A stretch of DNA of 64,000 nt from Legionella sp. PC1000. Its GTDB lineage: Bacteria; Pseudomonadota; Gammaproteobacteria; Legionellales; Legionellaceae. The position numbers and the translations under genes are program-made. The notes below the pieces were generated by a model, which worked only from the letters and a program-made list of their open reading frames with translations, was not told the origin of the DNA and ran no database searches. How positions within the stretch are numbered: the first letter of the stretch is position 1; each line of letters opens with the position of its first letter. Below are positions 17,506 to 26,141 of the stretch, piece after piece. The DNA is taken from contig NZ_CP059400.1 of assembly GCF_014109805.1 (NCBI RefSeq), positions 962,001-1,026,000 of the forward strand, read 5' to 3'.

Positions 17506-18538
17506 CTATGAAGATATAATGGCATTATGTTTATTGCTGCTAAATGCTGATGTAGTTGCTGTCACTGTAGCCTATGGAGAGTCGACTACCAAAATTGGTG
17601 CCGAAAATATGGAGCGAGTATGTCGGATGTTAAAACCCACAGCAAAAATTCCTGTTGCATACGGAATTAATGCTGCTTTGGATCATCATGGTACACCCTT
17701 TCCCGAATATATTAATAAAGAAGCAAATACTATTTTAAATAATACCGATGTGCCCACCATTGCAGATTCTCAAGTTACTGATTCTGCAGTTCAGTTAATG
17801 TATGACACGTTAATGTCCAGTGATGAAAAAATAACGATAGTAGCTACTGGCCCTTTAACAAATATTGCTCAGCTGGTATCTGTTCATCCTGATTGCATAG
17901 AAAAAATTGAAAAAGTAGTTATTATGGGAGGCGCTGTAAAAGTACCGGGAAATATTTCGGATCTGATTCCTAATACAAAAAATACCCAGGCAGAATGGAA
18001 TATTTACGCTGATCCAAAAGCCGCAGAAATTGTGTTTACCACAAAAAATCTTTCCATAAGGCTTGTGCCAATCGATATTACCCGTCAAATGCCTATGACA
18101 CGAGAGTTTTATGCACGATTGGATAAGGAAACATTACCCTCATTAAAATTGGTCAAAGATATGTTAGCGTCCTTATTACGAGAGATGGGAGCCGAATTAT
18201 TTTATGGTAAATTACAATTTTGGGACAGCTTATCAGCCATGATCGCTTTGAATCCAGCTATGGCAACATTTGAGGAACTCTCACTCATAATTGACTTAAG
18301 CACAAGCCAGACAAAAATAGATGAAGCATCAAGCTCTGAAGTAGCTCGTGTTCAGGTTGCAACCTCGCTCAACAATGTTGAGGCTGCTTATGACACCTTC
18401 TTAGGATTAATGAAAACAGGAAAAGAGCATGTCAAGATGAGTTCAGATTATAACGGAACCTTTTTTGGATTATCGAAACCAGCGGTGTTTTCTCAAAAAT
18501 CACTCGATCCAGAAATACCCACAAGCACTCTCACTTAA
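17477..18538 (+). CDS. inosine-uridine-type nucleoside hydrolase
   Basis: 353 residues of the IunH/RihA fold, which hydrolyses the N-glycosidic bond of ribonucleosides. The N-terminal calcium motif DxDxxxDD appears as DGDAAYED, with Glu for the third Asp. VIMGGAVKVPGN, EWNIYADPKAAEIVF and WDSLSAMIALNP match the later family motifs, the last being HDPLA in standard members, so His is replaced by Trp. Those substitutions at active-site positions suggest altered specificity. AAGGA is 8 bases before the ATG. A terminator hairpin follows at once. Probably cytosolic nucleoside salvage. Confidence 0.85.
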   Translation: MKVIHDGDAAYEDIMALCLLLLNADVVAVTVAYGESTTKIGAENMERVCRMLKPTAKIPVAYGINAALDHHGTPFPEYINKEANTILNNTDVPTIADSQVTDSAVQLMYDTLMSSDEKITIVATGPLTNIAQLVSVHPDCIEKIEKVVIMGGAVKVPGNISDLIPNTKNTQAEWNIYADPKAAEIVFTTKNLSIRLVPIDITRQMPMTREFYARLDKETLPSLKLVKDMLASLLREMGAELFYGKLQFWDSLSAMIALNPAMATFEELSLIIDLSTSQTKIDEASSSEVARVQVATSLNNVEAAYDTFLGLMKTGKEHVKMSSDYNGTFFGLSKPAVFSQKSLDPEIPTSTLT

Positions 18539-18539
18539 T

Positions 18540-18558
18540 CCGGGCTGCTTGCAGCCGG
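18540..18558. terminator. hairpin between convergent genes
   Basis: CCGGGCTGC and GCAGCCGG pair with one bulged G around TT; TTGTTTTTC follows some 12 bases later. It begins right after the nucleoside hydrolase stop and can serve both convergent genes. Confidence 0.6.
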
Positions 18559-18577
18559 GGCTGCACGTATTGTTTTT

Positions 18578-19825
18578 CTAAGCAAGCTTTTCGTGAACTC
18601 GTTCCATGTTAATCAATTTTTGCCATTTTGAAATAATCAATACAGCAATGGCATTACCAATCATATTGGTTAAAGATCTTCCGGAAGACATGAAGCGATC
18701 TACTCCAAGAATTATAACCACCCCTGCAACGGGGATCGTGCCTATAGCCGCCAGGGAGCTGGCCAATATAATAAAACCGCTGCCTGTAACACCGGCCGCT
18801 CCTTTTGAACTGATAATCATGATAAGCAATAAAAAGATTTGCTGATGAAGCGTTAAATCAGAGTTGGTTGCCTGTGCGATAAATAAAGCAGCAAGGGTAA
18901 GATAAATTGCGGTCCCATCCAGGTTAAAAGAATAACCTGTTGGTATCACCAAATCGACCACTGATTTATCGCACCCTAAGTCAATTAATTTTTCCAGTAA
19001 ATTAGGCATGACTGTTTCAGAAGATGAGGTAGCAAAAACAATAAAAATTTCAGTTTTTAAATACTGGATTACTTTAAATACATTTAAGCCTAAAGCAAAA
19101 TAGAGAACGCTGCCGAGCAGGATCACGATAAATGCAATGCAAGTTAAATAAAAACAAATCAGTAATTCAGTCAATTCAAGCAAAGAATGAGCGCCATATT
19201 GACCAACTGTGTAAGCCATCGCAGCAAAAGCTGCTATTGGAGCGTAATGCATCATTGCATGGATTATATTAAAAAATATTTTTGCCAGATGCTCGAAGCC
19301 TTCCAAGATAAATTTTCCTTTGCTTCCATAAGACATCAAACCCAATGCAAATATGATTGCAACAAACAACACTTGCAGAATTTCCCCATGAATAAATGCA
19401 CTAAAAAATGTTTCAGGAATAATATTTAGAACAAAATCCTGAACATTGTTTATTTGCTCTGCTTTACCAAGATATGATCGTGCTTCAGATATATTTAAAG
19501 AGGATGGGTCTATATTCATCCCGGTACCAGGCTGGAATATATTTGCAACAACCAGCCCCAAAGTTAAGGCACAAAGCGTTGTGAGCACAAAATAAATCAA
19601 TGATATACCCCCAATCTTCCCTACCGTCTTTAAGTCACTCATTGCAGCAATACCTGAAACAAGGGTTAAAAAAATGATGGGGGTAATCATCATTTTTATT
19701 AGCTTGACAAATAAATCCGCAAAGGGTTTAAATGAGATAGCGAGTGCTGGAGCAACTATACCCAGAACAATACCAATAATAATTCCCGCGATAACCTGCA
19801 CATATAACTTTTTAAAAAATTTCAT
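18578..19825 (-). CDS. dicarboxylate/amino acid:cation symporter (DctA/GltP family)
   Basis: About 415 residues with eight membrane helices and two hairpins. Family signatures are present: KMMITPIIFLTLVSGIAAM, FATSSSETVMPNL (the serine-rich HP1 motif), PTGYSFNLDGTAIYL (the NMDGT-like TM7 motif, here NLDGT) and GVTGSGFIILAS (HP2). These transporters import glutamate, aspartate or C4-dicarboxylates with Na+ or H+. The ATG at 19825 is preferred over an upstream in-frame start at 19888 because AGCAGG precedes it and it yields the normal N-terminus MKFFKKLYVQVIAG. Substrate among the family is not decidable. Confidence 0.92.
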   Translation of the reverse strand: MKFFKKLYVQVIAGIIIGIVLGIVAPALAISFKPFADLFVKLIKMMITPIIFLTLVSGIAAMSDLKTVGKIGGISLIYFVLTTLCALTLGLVVANIFQPGTGMNIDPSSLNISEARSYLGKAEQINNVQDFVLNIIPETFFSAFIHGEILQVLFVAIIFALGLMSYGSKGKFILEGFEHLAKIFFNIIHAMMHYAPIAAFAAMAYTVGQYGAHSLLELTELLICFYLTCIAFIVILLGSVLYFALGLNVFKVIQYLKTEIFIVFATSSSETVMPNLLEKLIDLGCDKSVVDLVIPTGYSFNLDGTAIYLTLAALFIAQATNSDLTLHQQIFLLLIMIISSKGAAGVTGSGFIILASSLAAIGTIPVAGVVIILGVDRFMSSGRSLTNMIGNAIAVLIISKWQKLINMERVHEKLA

Positions 19826-19979
19826 AATGAGCCTGCTCAGTACAATGATGTTTTCTTCCAGTATTCCGACATAGCACGAGAACTTCATTTACAATAATGG
19901 GGATGAAGTTGCGATTATATCCGGTTTAAGGCAAAAGAGGAGAAAATTAGCATGCGTGGCCAAATGTAGTGTGAAGCAG

Positions 19980-20007
19980 AAACCTGGATTACAGGTAATC
20001 CAGGTTT
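19980..20007 (-). terminator. hairpin after the bZIP-like gene
   Basis: AAACCTGGATTA and TAATCCAGGTTT form a perfect 12-pair stem with a 4-base loop (CAGG), located between the stop of the minus-strand gene at 20083 and the start of the next one. Confidence 0.6.
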
Positions 20008-20082
20008 GTTGATTCGTTTGGAATAAGTTAATTTTAAGTCAATTTAAAAATAATATTTATTTTCCATGGAGTACAGAAGCGA

Positions 20083-21378
20083 TTAAGTTCTATTCGGGCC
20101 TAAACCATAACGAGACACTGCTACTTCTGAATTATCATCATTAATCTTAGTTTCATATCCTTGTATTTCTTTTGCTACTACGCTGGTTTTTTTTGTATTT
20201 TGTCTGCCCATCGCTGTAAGCTTATGTAAAACATTATTTATATCGTATTCTCCATTTAATCGTGCAATATCTTTGAGTAGGTAAGTAAGAATAATACCTT
20301 CCTTTGCCCTGTCATGACTTTCGTAAACAACTGTTGATTTTTCAGGAGATTGGGACAGTTTAATTTGTTGTGAAAAATAGCGCAATGCCGGCAACATCTG
20401 CAGCATAGTAGGTTTGTAGTGCTCGCTTTCATTGCTAATTGAAGAAATTTCACCGGTGTTATCTGTTTCTATAAAACCGGCAGCTTTTACTGGCTGCCCC
20501 GCAAAAAACCAGGAATGATTCCAATTATAGCTGGAAGGCACGGCATAAAGATTATTATTTTTATCAAGGACATAGAGTAATCTGCTATCTAAAATTACTT
20601 CATTTTTGTAATTATAAAGTTTGCCCTGATTAAAATGTACTAAATAAGGCGCTCTTTCATTCTCCGTATGCAAATAATGACTTGTATCCTCGGTGAGAAA
20701 TTGACTGTCCATGGTTATTAAGTCCGAGGGAATGTTAGTGGCGTTGATATCATCAGGTGAAGGAGTTAGAGAAGGATTTTCGAATGGATTACTCCGGGAG
20801 AAATAGTCTTCAACGGATGAGTGATTACAAATTTGCTGAACCGTTTTAGCTAAACCGGATAAAAAGGATAGTTCTCGTTTTAGAGAATTATTTTCTACTT
20901 CAAGCTCTTTAATCGTTTTACTTGTTTCCAAAATACTCGTCTTCAACGCTTCAGCTTGTTGTTCCAGGCGAATTTTTTTTTGTTTCGCTCGTTCTCTCGC
21001 ATGACGTTGATTTAAAGCATTTTTTGCTTTTTTTAATTCTTTTTTCTCTTCATCTTGGAGATCGCCCCGTCTTTCTTCAAGGAATTCAATCCTACCCTGT
21101 AACTCCATATCATTAAGTTTTCTCTTTTTGGAGCGATGTTCGACCTGAGGCGACGGTTGCGAGTCAATTACTGGAAATAAATCAAATTGATCAAAAGGAG
21201 GCCAATTCAGTAAATCACTTGGGGTATAGGGGGGGTCATCATTTTGTTTCAGTTCTTCTTTTGGATTCTCTAAATGACTTGACGTACTTTTTTCTCCAAA
21301 AGCATCAAGGCCGTCAAAATTAGAATCTAAGAAATCAAATTCGTCGATGCCATCAAAAAAATCATTTTTTCCAAACAT
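20083..21378 (-). CDS. bZIP-like eukaryotic-type DNA-binding protein, candidate effector
   Basis: 431 residues. Residues 1-30 are acidic and aromatic (FFDGIDEFDFLDSNFDGLDA), like an acidic activation domain. SKKRKL at 83-88 is a classical nuclear localisation pattern. At 115-173 a basic region and leucine zipper follow the bZIP signature N-x7-R-x9-L exactly (N120, R128, L138), with Arg125, Arg130 and Lys132 at basic positions and leucines at 138, 145, 159, 166 and 173 (Thr at 152). ELEVENNSLKREL has the zipper Asn found in many dimerising bZIPs. The C-terminal half holds SWFFAGQPVKAAGFIETDNTG and ISNESEHYKPT, similar to a domain seen in other Legionella orphan proteins and plant IQM proteins (inferred). 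GAGG lies 7 bases before the ATG. Bacterial bZIPs are essentially unknown, so a translocated nucleomodulin is the best inference. Confidence 0.75.
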   Translation of the reverse strand: MFGKNDFFDGIDEFDFLDSNFDGLDAFGEKSTSSHLENPKEELKQNDDPPYTPSDLLNWPPFDQFDLFPVIDSQPSPQVEHRSKKRKLNDMELQGRIEFLEERRGDLQDEEKKELKKAKNALNQRHARERAKQKKIRLEQQAEALKTSILETSKTIKELEVENNSLKRELSFLSGLAKTVQQICNHSSVEDYFSRSNPFENPSLTPSPDDINATNIPSDLITMDSQFLTEDTSHYLHTENERAPYLVHFNQGKLYNYKNEVILDSRLLYVLDKNNNLYAVPSSYNWNHSWFFAGQPVKAAGFIETDNTGEISSISNESEHYKPTMLQMLPALRYFSQQIKLSQSPEKSTVVYESHDRAKEGIILTYLLKDIARLNGEYDINNVLHKLTAMGRQNTKKTSVVAKEIQGYETKINDDNSEVAVSRYGLGPNRT

Positions 21379-21604
21379 AAAATACCTCGATTTTTTAGGA
21401 TCATTTATTTAAGACAAAATGGCGCAAGTATATAGAATCATCATTAAGAGAACCTTAAGGGGTAAATAAATAGCTGACTTAACTCGATATGGCTTAAATT
21501 TGAATGATTAAATAAGGAGTTCTATTTGGATGGCACAACCCAGGTGAACGACCGCGTAATAGTTCATCCCAGGCTATGCGTACTTATCCAGACGTTGAAT
21601 TTTT

Positions 21605-22304
21605 TTATGAAGGATTAGCTACTTTGTAGATATATTGTTCGTATCGAATATAACTCTCTTGAAAAGCTTGCGTCAAAATGTTCTGTATTACATAGTTTTT
21701 CATCTCATCAACATTTTCGCGGCCATCCCATTCCCAAGTAATTGAAAAATATCCATCCTAGGTGTAGCACCAGCCTGCGGACTCTTGCTCGCAATCATTT
21801 TTCCATTGGATATCGCGTAATAATTTAAATGGTCCCAGCGCGCTTTACTCACACTGCCAGGCAGGATATGGGATTGATTCATCATATGGATGTAGTTACG
21901 CTCATAAACGAGTTGGACTTCTTCTCTAAAGGCAAAACGGTTGTTAAAAAGTGATTGTTGTACCTCAAGTAGAAATTGGTCTTAGCTAGAGGCTGTGACG
22001 GAGGATCTTGGGTTACGGTGAGTTTCACTGTTCCACTCTTATAAAAATCATCAACAAGATCTTGAACAATATAAGCAGTAGGATATAAATTTTGATATGA
22101 AGCAGGGAGCACGAATTTGAAATTGTAAAGATTTCCTGTATTGTTAATTTGTATCTTTTTAGCATCAGGCACCTTGATATCTTTGCACTCAAGAGCGCGT
22201 GCTCCGTGAGGAGACTTTACAACAGAAACAGCACCAGCCTCAGAATAGCATAGGCTCAGGGCTAAAAAGAGAATGCCTCTCTTAACCGTAGTAATTCGTT
22301 GCAT
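21605..22304 (-). pseudogene. exported protein gene with two frameshifts
   Basis: Frame one starts MQRITTVKRGILFLALSLCYSEAGA, a signal peptide, and stays good to about 21955. At a T-run there it slips: the coding sense continues in another frame as NNRFAFREEVQLVYERNYIH and then SHILPGSVSKARWDHLNYY. Near 21750 it slips again, and the third frame reads GYFSITWEWDGRENVDEM to YIYKVANPS and a stop at 21605. Three coherent frames in order show a once-intact protein of about 230 residues. Unless the shifts are assembly errors at homopolymers, it is dead. Family not recognised. Confidence 0.75.
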
Positions 22305-22458
22305 GATAGTTTCTGAATTAAAGATATTTAAAATAACATGAAGATACTTATGTGTTAACTTGTTGATGATTTGTTTTTATTGGAAAAAAATAAAGGTGCA
22401 ATATACTTGTTAATTCATCTTTTATTGGACATGACAGAAATACTATTAAGGAATTAAT

Positions 22459-22935
22459 ATGCCTAAATCAAAAGCTCATCAGGCAGTAGAACAATTTTAT
22501 AAAAATGTAAAAAATCTTGATTATAAATATGGCTATGAACAAGAACACCTTGCAGGAAGAGCTGCATTTCTTCTGGAGGCAGAATTAAGAGCTCTTTTGG
22601 CCAAGGATTTGAAAAATCCAAATTCTTCATCCCTTGATGCACAGCAAGAATTAATCAATGATGCTGTTAAGGTTGTTACTCAATATGAAAGTTTAATGAA
22701 AGTAGCTCCTGGTACGGTAAATGAACTGAAAGCAATAATTAATTATTTTGTTGGTAAAAAGATTTTCGATGTAGAGGATTCAATATTTTCAGAGTCTTAT
22801 AGACCCACCGAAGTGGATAGTTCTAAAAAAGATGTTGCTCGAAATTTTAAGCAATATAAAGAGGAACTTGTCGCTATAAAAACATCGGTAGAACTGAATG
22901 CGAATGAAGAAATTTCGTATAAAAGTATAATATAG
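22459..22935 (+). CDS. hypothetical helical protein
   Basis: 158 residues, nearly all helical and charged (AVEQFYKNVKNLDYKYGYEQ, AAFLLEAELRALLAKDL), without a signal peptide or membrane helix. AAGGA lies 8 bases before the ATG. The C-terminal part NEEISYKS is polar, and no family is recognised. Small soluble helical proteins of this kind are common among Legionella orphan genes. It stands alone between a pseudogene on the other strand and the DsbB-like gene. Confidence 0.65.
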   Translation: MPKSKAHQAVEQFYKNVKNLDYKYGYEQEHLAGRAAFLLEAELRALLAKDLKNPNSSSLDAQQELINDAVKVVTQYESLMKVAPGTVNELKAIINYFVGKKIFDVEDSIFSESYRPTEVDSSKKDVARNFKQYKEELVAIKTSVELNANEEISYKSII

Positions 22936-23064
22936 TTTCTAAATTCATACCCCCGTCTGCAGGAGAGGGGAACGCTTTTTATTTGAGCTTGACATAAACA
23001 ATCAGCTATTTGATTATATCCGCATCGCTTTGCACCAGTATATTTTTCCAGGAATCTGCCAGCA

Positions 23065-23442
23065 GTGAAAAAAATATTTGCTTTAACTTGTTTATTGATC
23101 AGTTTGATAACTTGGGGTATGGATGTGTTTGCCATAGTCAGTCCCTGTGCTTACTGCCGTGTTCAACGAACAGTGATTGGATTGCTTGGACTCATTCTAT
23201 TGCTTCCATATCTCCGATCTTTTTGTCTTCGATATCTTGGTAACGTGCTTGCTTTTTTTGGAGCAGTAATCGCTGCGATGCAGCATTTCAACGGATGGAA
23301 CGAGATTTCACAGGGTAATTTTCAATTGGTTACTCCCCTGTATGCAAATGCTTTTATTCTCTCTGGAGCTGCGCTTGCAATTATTATCGCAGAGGCAATG
23401 ATTTTGAATAATGCAAGGGATGTTCGAGCTACCATAATTTAG
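23065..23442 (+). CDS. DsbB-like disulfide bond formation membrane protein
   Basis: 125 residues with four hydrophobic helices, as in DsbB. SPCAYCRVQRTVIGLLGL corresponds to the CxxC-xxQR signature after the first periplasmic loop of DsbB-family quinone-linked oxidases (C-A-Y-C then QR). The usual second cysteine pair in the long periplasmic loop is absent: the region around WNEISQGNF has none. This matches short DsbB-like or VKOR-substitute proteins rather than classical DsbB. The start is a GTG. It is 14 bases upstream of the reductase gene and probably co-transcribed with it. Exact partner unknown. Confidence 0.65.
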   Translation: MKKIFALTCLLISLITWGMDVFAIVSPCAYCRVQRTVIGLLGLILLLPYLRSFCLRYLGNVLAFFGAVIAAMQHFNGWNEISQGNFQLVTPLYANAFILSGAALAIIIAEAMILNNARDVRATII

Positions 23443-23456
23443 GGGTAGGGAGTTAA

Positions 23457-24473
23457 ATGGTCTCAGTTACAGTAATTGGATCCGGAGCCGTTGGTAAATT
23501 TTATGGCGGATTGTTTACCCTTGCGGGATGCCACGTTTGCTATCTCGAACGCTCTGATTTCACAATTTTGCAAGAGAAAAAATACTATGAGATTGAATTA
23601 CCTGATGGTCATGTTGTAAAAATCAGGCCCAGTCAAATTGAGAATGATTCGTTACAGCTTCCAAAGTCCGACATCATTATCATTGCATTGAAAACAACTG
23701 AAAACCATTTATTGAAAAAACTCCTTCCTCCTGCTCTTAAACCAGAAAGCAAAATCCTTCTTTTGCAAAATGGCATTGGTAATGAAGAGTATGTATCTGC
23801 TTTTATTAAAAATCATTCCATTGTATGTGGCGTGACTACGATTGGCGTTACCCGAATAAATTCTGGATATATCAAAGTAAAAGATCTTGGCGAATTAAAG
23901 TTAGCTCCTTTTACTAAGGGTGATGAATCTTCTTGTGAATATATAAGGCAACAGCTCGTATGTGCTAATCTTTCCGATGCCCTTTGTTCCAAAATACACC
24001 TTTTTGAAAACCATCGTGCTCTTCGCTGGAGCAAGCTATTATGGAATACTTCTTTTAGCAGTCTCTCTCTGGTGTTTAACACATCAGTGGATGTCCTTGC
24101 CACCCAAAAGCATTATCAAAACATTGTTAAAGCGATAATGCATGAAGTATGTGTCGTTGCAAAAGCAGATGGAGTAGAAATTGAAAAAAATATTGAAAGG
24201 TTAATTCAACGAACAATAACGTTGCAAGGATATTATCCGAGTATGTATCATGATTTTAAAATGGGCAAACCTATTGAGTCTCAATATATTGTGCTTCATA
24301 TAATCGATCATGCACGATCCCACCACTTGAATTTACCTTTACTCTCTTTAGTTTATGAGAAGCTAATGATGCTGCAAAAAAATGGCAAATGGTTTAGCGC
24401 TTCCGATCAAGAAGAAATTTGTCGCCAGTTAGAGATCAAAATCCAGAAGCTTGACGAGCTCATTGGGTTGTAA
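23457..24473 (+). CDS. 2-dehydropantoate 2-reductase family protein (PanE/ApbA)
   Basis: 338 residues. The Rossmann motif GSGAVGKFYGG starts at residue 8, and SDIIIIALKTTEN and LLLQNGIGNEEYV are the next conserved blocks of ketopantoate reductases. The helical C-terminal domain includes RWSKLLWNTSFSSLSL (the Lys/Asn catalytic region, K-x4-N) and PSMYHDFKMGKPIESQYI (the SMxxDxxxG-E motif). It should use NADPH to reduce a 2-keto acid; pantothenate synthesis is the usual role but many relatives differ. GGGAG precedes the ATG. Its upstream partner is the DsbB-like gene, an arrangement not explained by pantothenate metabolism. Confidence 0.85.
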   Translation: MVSVTVIGSGAVGKFYGGLFTLAGCHVCYLERSDFTILQEKKYYEIELPDGHVVKIRPSQIENDSLQLPKSDIIIIALKTTENHLLKKLLPPALKPESKILLLQNGIGNEEYVSAFIKNHSIVCGVTTIGVTRINSGYIKVKDLGELKLAPFTKGDESSCEYIRQQLVCANLSDALCSKIHLFENHRALRWSKLLWNTSFSSLSLVFNTSVDVLATQKHYQNIVKAIMHEVCVVAKADGVEIEKNIERLIQRTITLQGYYPSMYHDFKMGKPIESQYIVLHIIDHARSHHLNLPLLSLVYEKLMMLQKNGKWFSASDQEEICRQLEIKIQKLDELIGL

Positions 24474-24623
24474 ACTGGGACTCAATTCGGAACTCTGTTC
24501 TCGGCCTGCGTTTGTTCACAGTATGAAAGATTTTATTCTATTAATGAGCTTTATTGTTAGTAATAGAGCGTATTTGATATTATTATTCAGTATTTTTATG
24601 ATTTACCTGCCTTAGAGATACAA

Positions 24624-25475
24624 TTGAGAAAACCTGGTATCAGCCAAATTTCAACATTTCAATTTTATTCTGCTGATTTGCAAAGCTGGATGCGTTTTAA
24701 TTTATTGGCCACTAGGATAACTATGTGGATTAGTTTGTCTTTATTCGGTCTTTATATATTTATTTTTTATCTGGGTAATGGGATTACAGGAAGAGGTCTT
24801 GAATGGAATCAAAAACTGCCTGGTCTCTTTGAGACCAATGAGATGCTTCCAACAGGCGGAATTTCGCTCCACTTTGTTGCAGGAGGTATTCTCTTAATTT
24901 TGGGATTTATCCAATTATCTCACTATGTACGCCAGAGATTTGCTTGGTTTCATCGTATATTAGGCAGGATATATATAGCTGCATCGCTGCTGGCTGGCAT
25001 AGGTGGTTTGACTTTTATTTTCGCTCACGGAACGATAGGTGGTTTGGTGATGGATATTGGCTTTGCAGGTTATGGCATTTTGATGATTACTGCTGCTATC
25101 CAAACCTTGCGTTTTGCTAAACGCGGTGAGTTTTCAAACCATCATATCTGGGCACTCAGGCTTTTTTCATTGGCTATTGCATCCTGGCTTTATCGTATGG
25201 ATTATGGATTCTGGTTCTTTTTTACTAATGGTTGGGGGCATACTAAGGATTTTCATGGATGCTTCGATCAGTTTATGGCATTTTTCTTCTATCTCCCTAA
25301 TTTGTATGTGGCTGGGCTGATTGCCCGAAGTAAATCTCAATCCCTAAGTCTAATATATCAGTATATTGGGGGTAGCTTACTTGTTTGTGTTAATGTATTT
25401 ATTATTGTTGGAACTTACATATTTTTGAGCCGGTCATGGTGGCCAGCCATTCTGAAAGTATTTGGTTTTTCGTGA
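24624..25475 (+). CDS. DUF2306-type multi-pass membrane protein
   Basis: 283 residues with about seven hydrophobic helices. The conserved HRILGRIY after a long hydrophobic segment and SNHHIWALRLFSLAIASWLYR near helix six are typical of the DUF2306 family of bacterial membrane proteins, whose function is unknown. The start is a TTG with a weak ribosome site; an internal ATG near residue 23 is an alternative, but the earlier residues include part of the first segment. A strong bidirectional hairpin follows. Confidence 0.75.
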   Translation: MRKPGISQISTFQFYSADLQSWMRFNLLATRITMWISLSLFGLYIFIFYLGNGITGRGLEWNQKLPGLFETNEMLPTGGISLHFVAGGILLILGFIQLSHYVRQRFAWFHRILGRIYIAASLLAGIGGLTFIFAHGTIGGLVMDIGFAGYGILMITAAIQTLRFAKRGEFSNHHIWALRLFSLAIASWLYRMDYGFWFFFTNGWGHTKDFHGCFDQFMAFFFYLPNLYVAGLIARSKSQSLSLIYQYIGGSLLVCVNVFIIVGTYIFLSRSWWPAILKVFGFS

Positions 25476-25494
25476 TGAGATCAATGGTTAATTT

Positions 25495-25530
25495 ATTCTC
25501 TGATTGCTGCCAAAACGACAATCAGAGAAT
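25495..25530. terminator. bidirectional terminator between convergent genes
   Basis: ATTCTCTGATTG and CAATCAGAGAAT pair perfectly (12 pairs) with a 12-base loop, and AT-rich DNA lies on both sides. It sits between the stop codons of two convergent genes. Confidence 0.8.
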
Positions 25531-25539
25531 ATAATTTAT

Positions 25540-25986
25540 TTATTGGTTTTGAGGATTGGTTGCGGTTTGATTACCTGATTTTATCCCAGAATTTAAGATG
25601 ACACTCTCAAAATTCTGGTCAGTTCCTACAACCAGCAATCCGTTATTAAGCTTATAAAAATAAACACATTCTTCCTTTCCATTAAACCAGTGCTCCCACG
25701 TCATGCAAATACTACCATCATCTTTTACGAGCCAAGTTCCTTTATCATTTTGTGGGGCACCCTCGGTTTGTTTCGCAAATCCTCCCATCATTTTACCGTC
25801 TTTACTAAAATAGCCGGTAAAACTATTGGCAAGTACTTTATCGTTGAGCGTAGCGGCTGATATTGTCGTGACAGTCTTATCGCTTAAGGCTTCGGTTACT
25901 TCCGATTTACTCATTGAAGAAATCGATGCAGCAAAGCTAAGTGAGGAAGTTGCCAATAGAACAGCGGCAATGGGTAATAGTTTCAT
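25540..25986 (-). CDS. exported hypothetical protein (DUF995-like)
   Basis: 148 residues with a clear signal peptide (KLLPIAAVLLATSSLSFA, residues 2-19). The mature part has TGYFSKDGKMMGGF, GTWLVKDDGSICMTWEHWFNGKEECVYFYKL, a pattern (short beta-rich domain with conserved Trp and two Cys) like DUF995-type periplasmic proteins. AAGGA lies 9 bases before the ATG. It probably sits in the periplasm; role unknown. Confidence 0.7.
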   Translation of the reverse strand: MKLLPIAAVLLATSSLSFAASISSMSKSEVTEALSDKTVTTISAATLNDKVLANSFTGYFSKDGKMMGGFAKQTEGAPQNDKGTWLVKDDGSICMTWEHWFNGKEECVYFYKLNNGLLVVGTDQNFESVILNSGIKSGNQTATNPQNQ

Positions 25987-26141
25987 AATTATTCTTTCCT
26001 TGAAAATTTATTATATTTTAAAAGAAGAATAGCAGAAATAAAAAAAGTGAGGTAGCTTTGGAAATTTTATCTTTAGCAAGTGATCTTTTTCTGCTGGCCT
26101 TCTTCCTTTAAAGACAAATACGGTGGCGGTGGAGAGAGTAG

